DNA from: Variovorax brevis
Lineage (GTDB): Bacteria > Pseudomonadota > Gammaproteobacteria > Burkholderiales > Burkholderiaceae_C
Assembly (NCBI RefSeq): GCF_030317105.1
Contig: NZ_JASZYG010000008.1
Span: forward strand, 124,001 to 188,000
Length of the DNA stretch: 64,000 nt
Reading direction: 5' to 3'
Part shown: positions 25,467-34,755 of the stretch, one piece after another
Layout: each line of letters starts with the position of its first letter
How positions within the stretch are numbered: the stretch's first letter is position 1
Notes under the pieces: generated by a model
Told to the model about the DNA's origin: nothing
Seen by the model: only the letters and a program-made list of their open reading frames with translations
Databases searched by the model: none
Program-made: the position numbers and the translations under genes

Positions 25467-26678
25467 CTATGGATTGACCAGCAAGTCTCCGGCTTTGGGC
25501 ACATCGCTGATCTCGAGGACCAGAGCGTACGACACCTTGTCGAAGGGCCTGAAAACCATCAAAAGCCCGATGCGTTCGTTCGGCAGCTTGAGCGATTCCT
25601 TGACCCCGTTGGTGCGATCCACGATGGTCTGGCCGTTCTTCAAAATGGCCAGCACGGTGCCGTTCTCGATGCCGTCGCGCAGGCCCTTGTTGATCGAGAC
25701 CACCTGGTTTTGCGCGGCGAATTGCACCGCATTGCCGTAGACCGAGATGATGCGCCCGCCCACCACTTCGCCCACCGGCGCGTGCGGCGCGTAGCTCAGG
25801 AGCTGGCGTGTCGGCTCGGGCAGCAGGCGGTCGCCGGCGCGAATCTCTTCGCGGGCGGCCACGAAGTCGATGGTGGCCGGCACATTGGCGCGCACTTCCT
25901 TGCCGCCCACCACTTCGCTCACCGTCGTTTCACCACGCGCCAGTTGGGCGCGGCCAAGGTACTGGGCCTCATAGCCGAGGATTTCGCCGGTGTTCGGATC
26001 GGCCAGCGGCGTTGCATCGCGGAACACGCGGAACTGCTGGATCGGGCCGCTCATTTCGATCAGCGGCGCGTCCGGATTGCCACGGACGTAGGCCCGGTCG
26101 CCGCGCGCCATGATCACGCGATCGTCGTTGCCGGCGACGATGCGCGGCGCGGCAGCGAGCGTGTTCTGGTCGACCACGATGGGTTCGCTCAGGAAGGGCT
26201 CGATCAGCGCGGGGCGCAGCGTCGGCAGCGCCATGCCGGCAAGCGACTCGTAGCGCGTGCGTGGCGACAGCTTGATGGTGCCGCCCGTTCCGCTGCCGCC
26301 GGCGCGCGTGGTCAGGCGCGCCCGGCCGTTGGACTTGTCCAGGTACAGCACTTGACCCGGATAGATCCGGTGCGGGTTCTTGATGTCGTCAAGATTCATG
26401 CCCCACAGCTCGGGCCAGCGCCAGGGGCTGCGCAGGTACATGCGCGAGATCGCCCACAGCGTGTCGCCGGACTTGACGGTGTATTCGTCTGGCGCAGTGG
26501 GTGCCAACTCGCTCACCGGAATGCCGGCTTGGGCAACCTGCTGCGCCGTCGCGCGCTGCTGGGGCGTGACCGGATAGTTCTGCGCATGGGCTGCCGCACC
26601 GGCGCCGAGCACCGCGACGGTCGCCACCATGGCGAGCAGATTCGGACGGGGGCGTTGAATGGTTCGGAGTGTCTTCAT
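25467..26678 (-). CDS. LysM peptidoglycan-binding domain protein
   Basis: A 403-residue envelope protein. A signal peptide covers about residues 1-33 (hydrophobic VATVAVLGAGAAAHAQ, cleaved after AHAQ). A LysM domain follows, with DEYTVKSGDTLWAISRMYL and later IYPGQVLYLDKS, which binds the peptidoglycan glycan chain. The remaining 270 residues have no motif I recognise. The gene is found between def and dprA in many betaproteobacteria. The start at 26678 gives the signal peptide; longer frames extend into the def promoter region and were rejected. It diverges from def across 165 bp. Confidence 0.88.
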   Translation of the reverse strand: MKTLRTIQRPRPNLLAMVATVAVLGAGAAAHAQNYPVTPQQRATAQQVAQAGIPVSELAPTAPDEYTVKSGDTLWAISRMYLRSPWRWPELWGMNLDDIKNPHRIYPGQVLYLDKSNGRARLTTRAGGSGTGGTIKLSPRTRYESLAGMALPTLRPALIEPFLSEPIVVDQNTLAAAPRIVAGNDDRVIMARGDRAYVRGNPDAPLIEMSGPIQQFRVFRDATPLADPNTGEILGYEAQYLGRAQLARGETTVSEVVGGKEVRANVPATIDFVAAREEIRAGDRLLPEPTRQLLSYAPHAPVGEVVGGRIISVYGNAVQFAAQNQVVSINKGLRDGIENGTVLAILKNGQTIVDRTNGVKESLKLPNERIGLLMVFRPFDKVSYALVLEISDVPKAGDLLVNP

Positions 26679-26843
26679 GGTTTGATGGTGAGCACGCGCT
26701 GACTGGCCGCGCCCGGCGAACAAATCCTCACAATTTGCAACGAATTCTGCGCTGAAGCCCTTGAGGGGGCAACGTTTATCAGGCTTTGCAAGCGCGGCTA
26801 GTCGCGGAAATGGCGAAAATAGCCACAACTGCGCAACTGTCTC

Positions 26844-27377
26844 ATGGCGAAACGAAACATTCTTAGTTACCCCGATGCGCGCCTGCATACGGTGGCCAAA
26901 CCGGTGCAAGGCATCGATGCCCGCATCAAGACACTGGTCGCCGACATGCTTGAAACCATGTACGCCGCCAACGGAATCGGCTTGGCAGCCACCCAGATCA
27001 ACGTGCACGAGCGCGTCGTGGTGATCGACGTTTCCGAGGATCGTAACGAGCCGCTGGTGCTGATCAACCCTGAAATTGTCTGGGCGAGTGACGAAAAGGT
27101 GCTGAACGAAGAGGGCTGCCTCTCCGTTCCCGGTATTTATGACGGGGTAGAACGCTCGACCTCGGTGCGCGTGCAGGCGCTGGACGCCGAAGGCGAACTG
27201 CGCACGGTGGAGGCCGAGGGCCTGCTGGCGGTCTGCGTGCAGCATGAACTCGATCACCTGCTGGGCAAGGTGTTCGTGGAATACCTGTCGCCGCTCAAGC
27301 GGAACCGGATCAAGAGCAAGCTGCTCAAACAGCAGCGCGAGGACCAGCGCGACGAACAACGCAGCGGAAGGAGTTGA
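26844..27377 (+). CDS. def: Peptide deformylase
   Basis: Removes the formyl group from the N-terminal methionine of new proteins, in the cytoplasm at the ribosome. The 177-residue product carries all three family motifs: GIGLAATQ (about residues 44-51), EGCLSVPG with the metal ligand C92, and QHELDHLLG with H134, E135 and H138. The length is normal with a basic, glutamine-rich C-terminus. It is followed by a lipoprotein gene after two bases and then fmt, which adds the same formyl group to initiator tRNA. Confidence 0.97.
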   Translation: MAKRNILSYPDARLHTVAKPVQGIDARIKTLVADMLETMYAANGIGLAATQINVHERVVVIDVSEDRNEPLVLINPEIVWASDEKVLNEEGCLSVPGIYDGVERSTSVRVQALDAEGELRTVEAEGLLAVCVQHELDHLLGKVFVEYLSPLKRNRIKSKLLKQQREDQRDEQRSGRS

Positions 27378-27379
27378 CC

Positions 27380-27868
27380 ATGTCGATCCGCCTCCTGACG
27401 GTCGCAGCCGCGGCGGCGGCACTGACGGCCTGTGCCAGCGACCCCACCAACATCGACCTCGGCGCCACGCGCGCCGACACGCTGGGGCGCCTGGGGCCGC
27501 CCACCGCCATCTACCCTTGGGGTTCGGGCGAACGCCTTCAGTATTCGCGCGCGCCCATGGGCTTCCAGGTGACGAACATCGACCTGGACGCGTCCGGCAA
27601 GGTTATTTCCGTGGGGCAGGAACTGGACGAGAAGTATTTCGGCAGCACCATCCAGGTCGACAAATGGAACCGGGACGACGTGATGCGCACCTATGGCCGG
27701 CCCTATGAAATCACCAAGGTCACGTCCTTCAACGGCGACGTGTGGACCTGGCGCTACCTGCAGATGAACAACCGGCGCTTCCTGTACATCTACGTGGACC
27801 CGCAAGGCATCGTGCGGCGCTACAACGTGGGCGACGACTACGCGTCTGATCGCGTCAAGCGCTGGTGA
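27380..27868 (+). CDS. Predicted outer-membrane lipoprotein between def and fmt
   Basis: The 162-residue product starts MSIRLLTVAAAAAALTACAS, a lipoprotein signal peptide with the lipobox LTAC, so it should be anchored in the envelope. The mature part has no catalytic motif. It contains GATRADTLGRLGPPTAIYP and later MRTYGRPYEITKVT, patterned like SmpA/BamE-type small envelope domains, which is a guess. GGAAGGAG precedes the ATG at 27380, whereas a TTG six bases upstream is worse spaced. The last bases overlap the fmt start. Confidence 0.75.
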   Translation: MSIRLLTVAAAAAALTACASDPTNIDLGATRADTLGRLGPPTAIYPWGSGERLQYSRAPMGFQVTNIDLDASGKVISVGQELDEKYFGSTIQVDKWNRDDVMRTYGRPYEITKVTSFNGDVWTWRYLQMNNRRFLYIYVDPQGIVRRYNVGDDYASDRVKRW

Positions 27869-28818
27869 AAGTCGTTTTCGCCGGCACGCCCGAGTTCGCC
27901 CGCTCGGCGCTGGAGGCCATCCACAGCGCGGGTTTCGAGATTGTGTTGGTGCTCACTCAGCCGGATCGCCCGGCAGGACGTGGGCTCAAGCTGCAAGCGT
28001 CTCCCGTCAAGGCCTTTGCGGTGCAGCACAGCTGGCCGGTGGCTCAACCGCGCAGCTTGCGTCTGGATGGCAAGTACCCGGAAGACGCCGCCGCCGCGCG
28101 GGAAGCCCTGTTGGCCTCGCAGGCCGACGTCATGGTCGTCGCAGCCTATGGACTCATCCTGCCCCAATGGGTGCTGGACACGCCCCGTCTTGGCTGCCTG
28201 AACATTCATGCCTCGCTGCTCCCGCGCTGGCGCGGCGCCGCGCCGATTCACCGCGCCATCGAGGCCGGCGACGCTGAAACAGGCGTGACCATCATGCAGA
28301 TGGACGCCGGCCTGGACACCGGGGACATGCTGCTGGAAGAGCGCCTCGCCATCGGCGACGACACGACAGCCAGGCTGCACGACCGGCTGGCTGCGATGGG
28401 CGGGCAACTGATCGTGCAGGCACTGCGCGATGCGCAGGCCGGCCGCCTGAAGCCGGTGCCGCAACCGTCCGAAGGCGTCACCTACGCCCACAAGATCGAG
28501 AAACACGAAGCCAGGGTCGACTGGACACAGGCGGCCGCCGCCATCGTCCAGCGCATCCGGGCTTTTGATTCCTTCCCCGGCGCGGTCGGCACGCTCAACG
28601 GCGAAGTCATCAAGCTTTGGGCCGCGGCGCCGCGGCACGACGCGGCGCCCGCCTCACCGGGCACGGTGCTGGACGTGGCGCAAAGCGGCATCGCCGTGGC
28701 CACGGGCGAGGGCGCGGTCGTGGTGACCGAGCTTCAGCGCCCCGGCGGCAAGCGGCTGCCAGCAGCGGAGTTCCTGCGCGGATTCGACGTCAAGGCCGGA
28801 CAGGTCTTCGACGCCTGA
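27865..28818 (+). CDS. fmt: Methionyl-tRNA formyltransferase
   Basis: Transfers a formyl group from 10-formyl-tetrahydrofolate to Met-tRNA for initiation of translation. The 317-residue product starts at a GTG overlapping the previous stop (GTGA), MKVVFAGTPEFARSAL. It has LGCLNIHASLLPRWRGAAP, which holds the family's active-site N and H, and VTIMQMDAGLDTGDML, followed by the C-terminal OB-fold domain from about residue 210. Length and motifs are normal. Confidence 0.97.
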   Translation: MKVVFAGTPEFARSALEAIHSAGFEIVLVLTQPDRPAGRGLKLQASPVKAFAVQHSWPVAQPRSLRLDGKYPEDAAAAREALLASQADVMVVAAYGLILPQWVLDTPRLGCLNIHASLLPRWRGAAPIHRAIEAGDAETGVTIMQMDAGLDTGDMLLEERLAIGDDTTARLHDRLAAMGGQLIVQALRDAQAGRLKPVPQPSEGVTYAHKIEKHEARVDWTQAAAAIVQRIRAFDSFPGAVGTLNGEVIKLWAAAPRHDAAPASPGTVLDVAQSGIAVATGEGAVVVTELQRPGGKRLPAAEFLRGFDVKAGQVFDA

Positions 28819-28824
28819 GGTTCC

Positions 28825-29565
28825 ATGTTTTTCCTTCCTTCCATCCGGCGTCAGCCGGCCTTTCGCGAGGGCGTGCGCGACATGATGCCCGTCGCGGTCG
28901 GCATCGGCGCCTGGGGCCTGATGACCGGCGTGGCGATGGTCAAGTCGGGCATGAGCGTCTTCGAAGCGGTGGCGATGACGCTGCTGGTGTACGCGGGCAG
29001 CTCGCAACTGGCGGCGATTCCGCTGCTGGTGGCCGGTGCGCCGGCGTGGGTCGTGCTCGCCACCGGCTTTTGCGTGAACCTGCGTTTCGTGGTGTTCAGC
29101 CTGCACTTGCGGCCTTATCTGATGCATCTGCCGCGCTGGCGCCGCATGACGCACGGCTACCTCACGGCCGACATGAGCTACGCCATGTTCACCGCCCATT
29201 ACCCCGAACCGCCCACCACCGACGCGCAGCGCACCGGGCAGGAGGCCTACCTCACCGGCGGCTACTACGTCACATGGTGTGCGTGGATGGGCTTGAGCCT
29301 GCTGGGTGTTGCGCTTGGCAATCTCATTCCGCAGTCGTGGGGGCTGGGATTCGCGGGCGTGCTGAGCCTGGTGGGCATCCTGTGCTCCATGGCGACGTCG
29401 CGCCTGCGGGTGCTTGCGGGGATGATTGCGGGCGCCACCGCCGTGGCCGCCTACGCCTTGCCGCTCAAGCTCAACATCGTGGTCGCCATCGGGGTGGCGG
29501 TGTTGCTGTGCTTCTGGATCGAAAAGGGATTTGTGCCGAATCCGGCGGCGGAGGATGACACATGA
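28825..29565 (+). CDS. azlC: AzlC-family branched-chain amino acid exporter, large subunit
   Basis: A 246-residue inner-membrane protein with about seven hydrophobic segments. The family patterns VGIGAWGLMTGVAMVKSGMS near the N-terminus and LLVYAGSSQLAAIPLL, then GFCVNLRFVVFSLHLRP, mark AzlC. With the small AzlD partner it exports branched-chain amino acids such as leucine or valine, or analogues. The azlD gene follows after 22 bp. Substrate is by family only. Confidence 0.88.
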   Translation: MFFLPSIRRQPAFREGVRDMMPVAVGIGAWGLMTGVAMVKSGMSVFEAVAMTLLVYAGSSQLAAIPLLVAGAPAWVVLATGFCVNLRFVVFSLHLRPYLMHLPRWRRMTHGYLTADMSYAMFTAHYPEPPTTDAQRTGQEAYLTGGYYVTWCAWMGLSLLGVALGNLIPQSWGLGFAGVLSLVGILCSMATSRLRVLAGMIAGATAVAAYALPLKLNIVVAIGVAVLLCFWIEKGFVPNPAAEDDT

Positions 29566-29587
29566 GCGAAGCGCTGCGGGAGTGCGA

Positions 29588-29935
29588 ATGAACCCGGTTG
29601 CGGGCGTCACGGACTGGTGGTCGCTGGGCGTCATCGTCGGCTTGGCGGCGGTGAGCGTGATCACGCGCTGTTTCTTCTTCATTCTCGACCGGCCCTGGGG
29701 CCTGCCCGACTGGGCGCATCGGGCGCTGCACTACGCGCCCATCGCGGCGCTGGCGGCCGTGGTGATTCCCGAAATCGTGATGACCAGCGGCCATCTCGTC
29801 TCCAGCCTGCACGACGCGCGCATTTACGCGGCGCTGGTGGGCGGGGCCTACTATTTTTGGCGGCGCGGCGTGCTTGGCACCATGGTGGTGGGCATGGCCG
29901 TGTACTTGCCGATGCACCTGGGCATGGGCTGGTAG
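29588..29935 (+). CDS. azlD: AzlD-family small subunit of the branched-chain amino acid exporter
   Basis: A 115-residue membrane protein with about four hydrophobic segments, starting MNPVAGVTDWWSLGV and containing ITRCFFFILDRPWGLPDW and ALHYAPIAALAAVVIPE, both typical AzlD segments. GGGAG lies six bases before the ATG at 29588. An in-frame ATG upstream would add only 11 polar residues and overlap azlC. It probably forms a complex with AzlC. Confidence 0.87.
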   Translation: MNPVAGVTDWWSLGVIVGLAAVSVITRCFFFILDRPWGLPDWAHRALHYAPIAALAAVVIPEIVMTSGHLVSSLHDARIYAALVGGAYYFWRRGVLGTMVVGMAVYLPMHLGMGW

Positions 29936-29948
29936 TCGAACCCGCCGG

Positions 29949-31592
29949 TCAAGGCGCGCGGCACACGGCGGTCCTGACCGCTTCTGCGATGGCGTCGGCC
30001 GTCGCCCCTTCAAGGCGCATGGCGGCATAGGCGTCCGGCCGCACGAGGACGAAGCTGCCGGCCGGCGCGTCGCCAAATCGGCGGGCCAATCCATCGTTTG
30101 CTTCCAGCGTCGGCAGCGCGCTATGGCCACCGACCGCGATCAGGCGCAGCGGCAGGTCGGCGAGCGCATGTGTGGCGTCCAGCGCTTGTGAGGCCGAAGG
30201 GTCGAACCAGAAACCCACGAATCGCGAGTCCATCGCCAGCAATTCCATCAGGGTGGTCGCCTCACCGCCGCGCCATTGCAACGGCAGGTTCTGCACCGTC
30301 TGCGCGCCTTGAGGCAGGCTTTCAGAGGGCGGGTAGGCATTGGCCACCGACATGCGCCCGGTGTTGATCAGCGTGCGGCCGAAGGCATGGCGCGAAGTCA
30401 GCGCGATCACCGCCTTGCGAAGCAGGTGTTCCGCCTCGCTTTGTGGCGCCAGGAAGCGGGCGGTGCGACGCGTCACCTTCAGGTTCTCGGCCGCGGCGTG
30501 CTGGCGTTCGCTGCAATAGGTGTCGAGCAAGGCTTCGTCCGCTTCGCCGGCGGCAACGAGCGCCAGCTTCCAGCCCAGGTTGGCCGCGTCCTGGATGCCG
30601 CTGTTGCCACCCCGCGCGCCAAAGGGGCTGACGACATGCGCGGCGTCGCCGATGAAGAACACGCGGCCGTGACGGAACGTGTCGAGCAGGTGGTCGCGGT
30701 AGCCGTAGGGGCCGATCCAGACGAACTCGAAATCCACGCCCGGTCCGAGTTGCTCGCGCAGGCGTGCGCCGGCGACTTCGGGCCGGCTGATGTATTCGAT
30801 GTCGCAGTCATGCGCCATCTGGTAGTCCATGCGCCACACACCGTCGGCCATCAGGTGTTGCCACACGGCACGTCCTTCGTTGAAGGGCGCATCGATCCAG
30901 GTCCAGCGCTCGACGGGCAGCGGTTTCTTGAAGCGCACGTCGCTGATGCACCAGCGGTCGGTGCTGCGCGACGCATGCGCATCGAGCCCGAGTTGCGTGC
31001 GGATGGGGCTGTTGGCGCCGGTGGCGTCGATGAGGCGACCGGCTTCCAGTTCGTAGCTGCCCTCGGGCGTCTCGACGTGCAAGCGCACGCCATCACCGCG
31101 CGGCTCGACATGCGTCACACGGCTTTTCCAGCGCAGGTCGACCACGCCGAGTTCATGGATGCGGTCCACCAGGAACCACTCGACGTAGAACTGCTGCAGG
31201 TTGATGAAGGGCGGTTGCTTCGACAGGTTGTCGGCCTGCAGGTTGAAGTTGTAAACCTCGCGCTCACCCGAGAAGGTCTTGCCGATGGACCAGGTGATGC
31301 CCTTATCCGCGATGCGCTCGAAGATGCCCAGTCGGTCGAAGATCTCCAGCGTCTTTTGCGCGTAGCAGATGCCGCGCGACGAAGCGCCGCGCACGCCGAC
31401 GGTGTCGTCTTCGTCGAGCAAGAGCGCGGGCACGCCGCGTTGCGCGAGATCGCACGCGAGCGTCAGGCCGGCGGGGCCGGCGCCGACGATCACGATCGGG
31501 TGGTGTGAGACATGGCCGCTGCCCAGTTCTGGCGGGCGCCTGAAAGGCCAGCGCGGCAATTCATAAGGCGGCGCGAAGCTGAAGGTCTCCAT
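29949..31592 (-). CDS. FAD-dependent aromatic monooxygenase (PheA/TfdB/MhpA family)
   Basis: A 547-residue flavoprotein hydroxylase that would add a hydroxyl group to an aromatic ring using NAD(P)H and oxygen. The N-terminal FAD motif is IVIVGAGPAGLTLACDLA (about residues 33-50). The GD motif is RVFFIGDAAHVVSPFGARGG near residue 310, and a thioredoxin-like C-terminal domain follows. The first 30 residues before the FAD motif are an extension often seen in this subgroup. It closely resembles the mhaA-like gene at 59747 in motifs (FINLQQFYVEWFL), so the two are paralogues with perhaps different substrates. It is last in an operon after a VOC protein and a hydrolase. Confidence 0.88.
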   Translation of the reverse strand: METFSFAPPYELPRWPFRRPPELGSGHVSHHPIVIVGAGPAGLTLACDLAQRGVPALLLDEDDTVGVRGASSRGICYAQKTLEIFDRLGIFERIADKGITWSIGKTFSGEREVYNFNLQADNLSKQPPFINLQQFYVEWFLVDRIHELGVVDLRWKSRVTHVEPRGDGVRLHVETPEGSYELEAGRLIDATGANSPIRTQLGLDAHASRSTDRWCISDVRFKKPLPVERWTWIDAPFNEGRAVWQHLMADGVWRMDYQMAHDCDIEYISRPEVAGARLREQLGPGVDFEFVWIGPYGYRDHLLDTFRHGRVFFIGDAAHVVSPFGARGGNSGIQDAANLGWKLALVAAGEADEALLDTYCSERQHAAAENLKVTRRTARFLAPQSEAEHLLRKAVIALTSRHAFGRTLINTGRMSVANAYPPSESLPQGAQTVQNLPLQWRGGEATTLMELLAMDSRFVGFWFDPSASQALDATHALADLPLRLIAVGGHSALPTLEANDGLARRFGDAPAGSFVLVRPDAYAAMRLEGATADAIAEAVRTAVCRAP

Positions 31593-31627
31593 CGACGACA
31601 GCGCCTTCCCGCGGCATCAGGGCAGGA

Positions 31628-32749
31628 TCACAGCGCGTTCGCCCATTCCGCGATGGCGTCCGCCGCCTGCGGCACGAGGTGCGCCTGGCCTGCCAGGTAG
31701 TGGTTCCCGCCAACGATGTTGACGTTGCGGATCCGCTCGCCACCGGCTGCAAGCCACGCATCGCGCGTGCTCGGAAAGGTCGACTGGTCGGCCGTGTAGG
31801 TCAGCAGCAGCAAGGGCACCGAGGTGCGCGCCAGGTTCGTCGGGCCATCCGCTTGCGAGCGCGAGGACCACTGCGAAAGAAAAGCCGTCAACGAGGTCGT
31901 GCGGCCCATCGCATTGGCCGAATAGTTGACGGCGCGTGCTTCGCCCCACACGCTGCCGGGCGCGCGATCGTTGGGGTCGAGCGAAAGGTCGACGCAGCGC
32001 GGATCGGCATGCGTGCGGTACACGATGAAGGTCTGGTCGCGCGGGGCGCCGGGCGTGCTGCGCAGTTGCTCGAGGCGCGCCAAGGCCCAGTTCTCCAGCC
32101 GGTCCAGGCGCGCCTTCTGCGCGGCGCTGAAGCGCGCGAGAAAGTCCGCGTCGTAAGGCACCGGATGGCGGGCGTCGTACATGTCCAGCGCGGTGTCGAC
32201 CGACATCGGGTCGTGCTCGTCCGTCACCGAGGGGTCGATCCAGTCACGCAGCAGCCGCGAACGTCCCAGGTGCGCAGCGCACAGCGCAATGCCATCCACC
32301 GGCGGAAGGTCGTCCGGATGCAGGTGCGTCGGATCGCCATCGGCAAAGCGATGCGCCGTGAGCTTTTCGGCCTGCGCTTGGTAGAAGCTCGCCAGCGCGG
32401 CGCCGCCGGAGTTGCCGATCAGCAGCACCTTTTCGTAGCCGGCCGCGCGAAGGTATTTGACGCCTGCCCCCAGGTCCTGGATGGCGCGTTCCATCAGCAG
32501 CACAGTGTCGTTGCCGGCGTAGCGCGAGTTCAACCCCATGCAGCAGATGCCGCGTGCCGCGAGCGGTTCGATGAGGTAGTGGCCCATGAAGTTGCTCGTC
32601 GGATGCATCACGATCGCGGCGGTCTTCCTGGGGCCTTGGGGCTGCATGTAAGCGCCGTAGATGCGCGGGCGCAGCATCTGCAGGCCCGATTGGCTCTCCA
32701 GCGCCGCGCCGGGCTTGACGTCGATGACGGCCAGTTGCAGGTCAGACAT
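31628..32749 (-). CDS. Alpha/beta hydrolase of the aromatic-catabolism-like operon
   Basis: A 373-residue alpha/beta-hydrolase-like enzyme. The nucleophile elbow is LIGNSGGAALASFYQ, so the likely nucleophile is a serine in G-N-S-G-G. The acid and a final histidine, in IVGGNHYLAGQ, complete the triad. AIVMHPTSNFMGHYL near residue 50 is an oxyanion-hole-type segment. It has no signal peptide. Its start overlaps the VOC gene's end by eight bases and the monooxygenase gene follows after 35 bp. A hydrolase of C-C bonds after ring cleavage, or an ester hydrolase, would fit; the sequence does not decide. Confidence 0.78.
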   Translation of the reverse strand: MSDLQLAVIDVKPGAALESQSGLQMLRPRIYGAYMQPQGPRKTAAIVMHPTSNFMGHYLIEPLAARGICCMGLNSRYAGNDTVLLMERAIQDLGAGVKYLRAAGYEKVLLIGNSGGAALASFYQAQAEKLTAHRFADGDPTHLHPDDLPPVDGIALCAAHLGRSRLLRDWIDPSVTDEHDPMSVDTALDMYDARHPVPYDADFLARFSAAQKARLDRLENWALARLEQLRSTPGAPRDQTFIVYRTHADPRCVDLSLDPNDRAPGSVWGEARAVNYSANAMGRTTSLTAFLSQWSSRSQADGPTNLARTSVPLLLLTYTADQSTFPSTRDAWLAAGGERIRNVNIVGGNHYLAGQAHLVPQAADAIAEWANAL

Positions 32750-33305
32750 GCGAAGCAGCCTCCGCGTCCTGGCGCAATTGCGTCTTCAGTTCGGTCCATG
32801 CTTGCAGGTCGGCGTGGGCGTGGCGGGCGTGCTCGTCCATCGTGGCCGCCGGCACGGTCGGCGTTGTGAACTCGAGGCGAATGCCGTTCGGGTCGAAGAA
32901 GTAGATCGATTGAATGATGTGGTGGTCGGTCACGCCGATCACTTCCACGCCCGCCGCTTCGAGACGCGCCTTGGCCGCCAGCAAGGCGTCGACCGAATCA
33001 ACCTGCAAGGCGATGTGGTTGACCCACGCCGGCGTGTTGGGCGAAGGCAGCGCGCTCACGTCGTCGCCCAGGTCGAAGAAAGCGATGTACGAGCCGTCCG
33101 TCATCTGGAAGAAGATGTGCACATAGGGGCAGTATTCGCCCGTGCTGGGCACGTTGTCCGCCTTGATGACGTGCACCAGTGGCAGGCCCAGCAGGTCTTC
33201 ATAGAAGTGGCGGGTTTCTTCGGCGTCGCGGCAACGCCAAGCGAAATGATGCAGGCCGCGCACCGGAACCGGCGCGGGAGCGGAAGAAGTGGTGGGGGCG
33301 GTCAT
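32742..33305 (-). CDS. VOC-family protein (glyoxalase/extradiol-dioxygenase-like)
   Basis: A 187-residue vicinal-oxygen-chelate protein with paired beta-alpha-beta-beta-beta modules. Likely metal ligands are H in RGLHHFAWRC, H in AWVNHIALQV, and E in PNGIRLEFTTP near residue 155, the H-H-E set of extradiol dioxygenases and some glyoxalases. The protein is shorter than two-domain extradiol dioxygenases. The start at 33305 gives MTAPTTSSAPAP; longer frames run into the pgk promoter. It is first of a three-gene minus-strand operon with a hydrolase and a flavin monooxygenase, which suggests breakdown of an aromatic compound. Confidence 0.8.
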   Translation of the reverse strand: MTAPTTSSAPAPVPVRGLHHFAWRCRDAEETRHFYEDLLGLPLVHVIKADNVPSTGEYCPYVHIFFQMTDGSYIAFFDLGDDVSALPSPNTPAWVNHIALQVDSVDALLAAKARLEAAGVEVIGVTDHHIIQSIYFFDPNGIRLEFTTPTVPAATMDEHARHAHADLQAWTELKTQLRQDAEAASHV

Positions 33306-33450
33306 GGTGGTGGATTCTCGCCGCGGCGCCATGCATCGGGCAATCGAGGACGACCACGATCGACAACCCGGATTTCTCCTGAACAGCGGCACGGGCTGAA
33401 TCCTAGAATGCTTGATTCCGTCTCATACTGGCTCGCTGCCCGACACCCCC

Positions 33451-34644
33451 ATGAACGTCATCCGTTTCACCGACTTGTGCGCCCAAGGCAAAGCTGCCGG
33501 CCAGCGCGTTTTCATCCGTGCCGACCTGAACGTGCCGCAAGACGACACCGGCCGCATCACCGAAGACACGCGCATCCGCGCCTCCGTGCCCTGCATCAAG
33601 GCCGCGCTGGACGCCGGCGCGGCCGTGATGGTCACGTCGCACCTGGGCCGTCCGACCGAAGGCGAGTTCAAGCCCGAGGATTCGCTGGCACCCGTTGCCA
33701 AGCGCCTGGGCGAGCTGCTGGGCCGCGACGTGCCGCTGGTGGCCAACTGGGTCGACGGCGTCGACGTCAAGCCCGGCGATGTGGTGCTGCTGGAGAACTG
33801 CCGCGTCAACAAGGGCGAGAAGAAGAACAACCCCGAACTCGCGAAGAAGATGGCCGCGCTGTGCGACATCTACGTGAACGACGCCTTCGGCACCGCCCAT
33901 CGCGCCGAAGGCACGACCTACGGCATCGCCGAATACGCGAAGATCGCCAGCGCCGGCCCGCTGCTGGCCGCCGAGATCGACGCCATCAGCCGCGCGCTGA
34001 GCGCCCCGACGCGACCGCTGGTCGCCATCGTGGCCGGCTCCAAGGTGAGCACCAAGCTCACGATTCTCAACAGCCTGGCCGAGAAGGTGGACCAGCTGAT
34101 CGTCGGCGGCGGCATCGCCAACACCTTCATGCTGGCCGCCGGATTGGGCATCGGCAAATCGCTGGCCGAAGCCGATCTGGTCGACCAGGCCAAGTCCGTC
34201 ATCGAGAAGATGCGCGCACGTGGCGCCGCGGTGCCGATTCCGGTCGACGTGGTCTGCGCCAAGACCTTTGCGGCGGATGCGCCGGCCACGGTCAAGGCCG
34301 CCACCGACGTGAAAGCGGACGACCTCATCCTCGACATCGGCCCCAAGACGGCCGACATGCTCGCCGCCCAGCTGCGCGAGGCCGGCACCATCGTCTGGAA
34401 CGGCCCGGTGGGCGTTTTCGAGTTCGACGCCTTTGCCAAGGGCACCGAAACCATCGCCCGCGCCATCGCCGAAAGCAAGGCCTTCTCGATCGCCGGTGGC
34501 GGCGACACGCTGGCGGCCATTGCCAAATACGGCATCGAAGACCGCGTGGGCTACATCTCGACCGGCGGCGGCGCCTTCCTGGAAATCCTGGAAGGCAAAA
34601 CGCTTCCCGCCTTCGAAATTCTCACGAAACGCGCGGCCGGCTGA
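33451..34644 (+). CDS. pgk: Phosphoglycerate kinase
   Basis: Glycolytic and gluconeogenic enzyme that interconverts 1,3-bisphosphoglycerate and 3-phosphoglycerate with ADP/ATP. The 397-residue product has the substrate segment VFIRADLNVPQD (about residues 18-29), then TSHLGRPTEGE, and the nucleotide-binding WNGPVGVFEFDAFAKGT and GGGDTLAAI. The ATG at 33451 gives the normal N-terminus MNVIRFTDL. A TAGAAT box at 33404-33409 may be the -10. Pyruvate kinase follows 111 bp later. Confidence 0.97.
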   Translation: MNVIRFTDLCAQGKAAGQRVFIRADLNVPQDDTGRITEDTRIRASVPCIKAALDAGAAVMVTSHLGRPTEGEFKPEDSLAPVAKRLGELLGRDVPLVANWVDGVDVKPGDVVLLENCRVNKGEKKNNPELAKKMAALCDIYVNDAFGTAHRAEGTTYGIAEYAKIASAGPLLAAEIDAISRALSAPTRPLVAIVAGSKVSTKLTILNSLAEKVDQLIVGGGIANTFMLAAGLGIGKSLAEADLVDQAKSVIEKMRARGAAVPIPVDVVCAKTFAADAPATVKAATDVKADDLILDIGPKTADMLAAQLREAGTIVWNGPVGVFEFDAFAKGTETIARAIAESKAFSIAGGGDTLAAIAKYGIEDRVGYISTGGGAFLEILEGKTLPAFEILTKRAAG

Positions 34645-34755
34645 ACCCGGCGGGGGGTATTCTCGCAAGGAATGACAGTTATCCCACATGATGCAACGTC
34701 ATATTTCCATGTGAGAATCGAGTAGAAAGCCAAAGTCACACAGGAGACAACGTCC

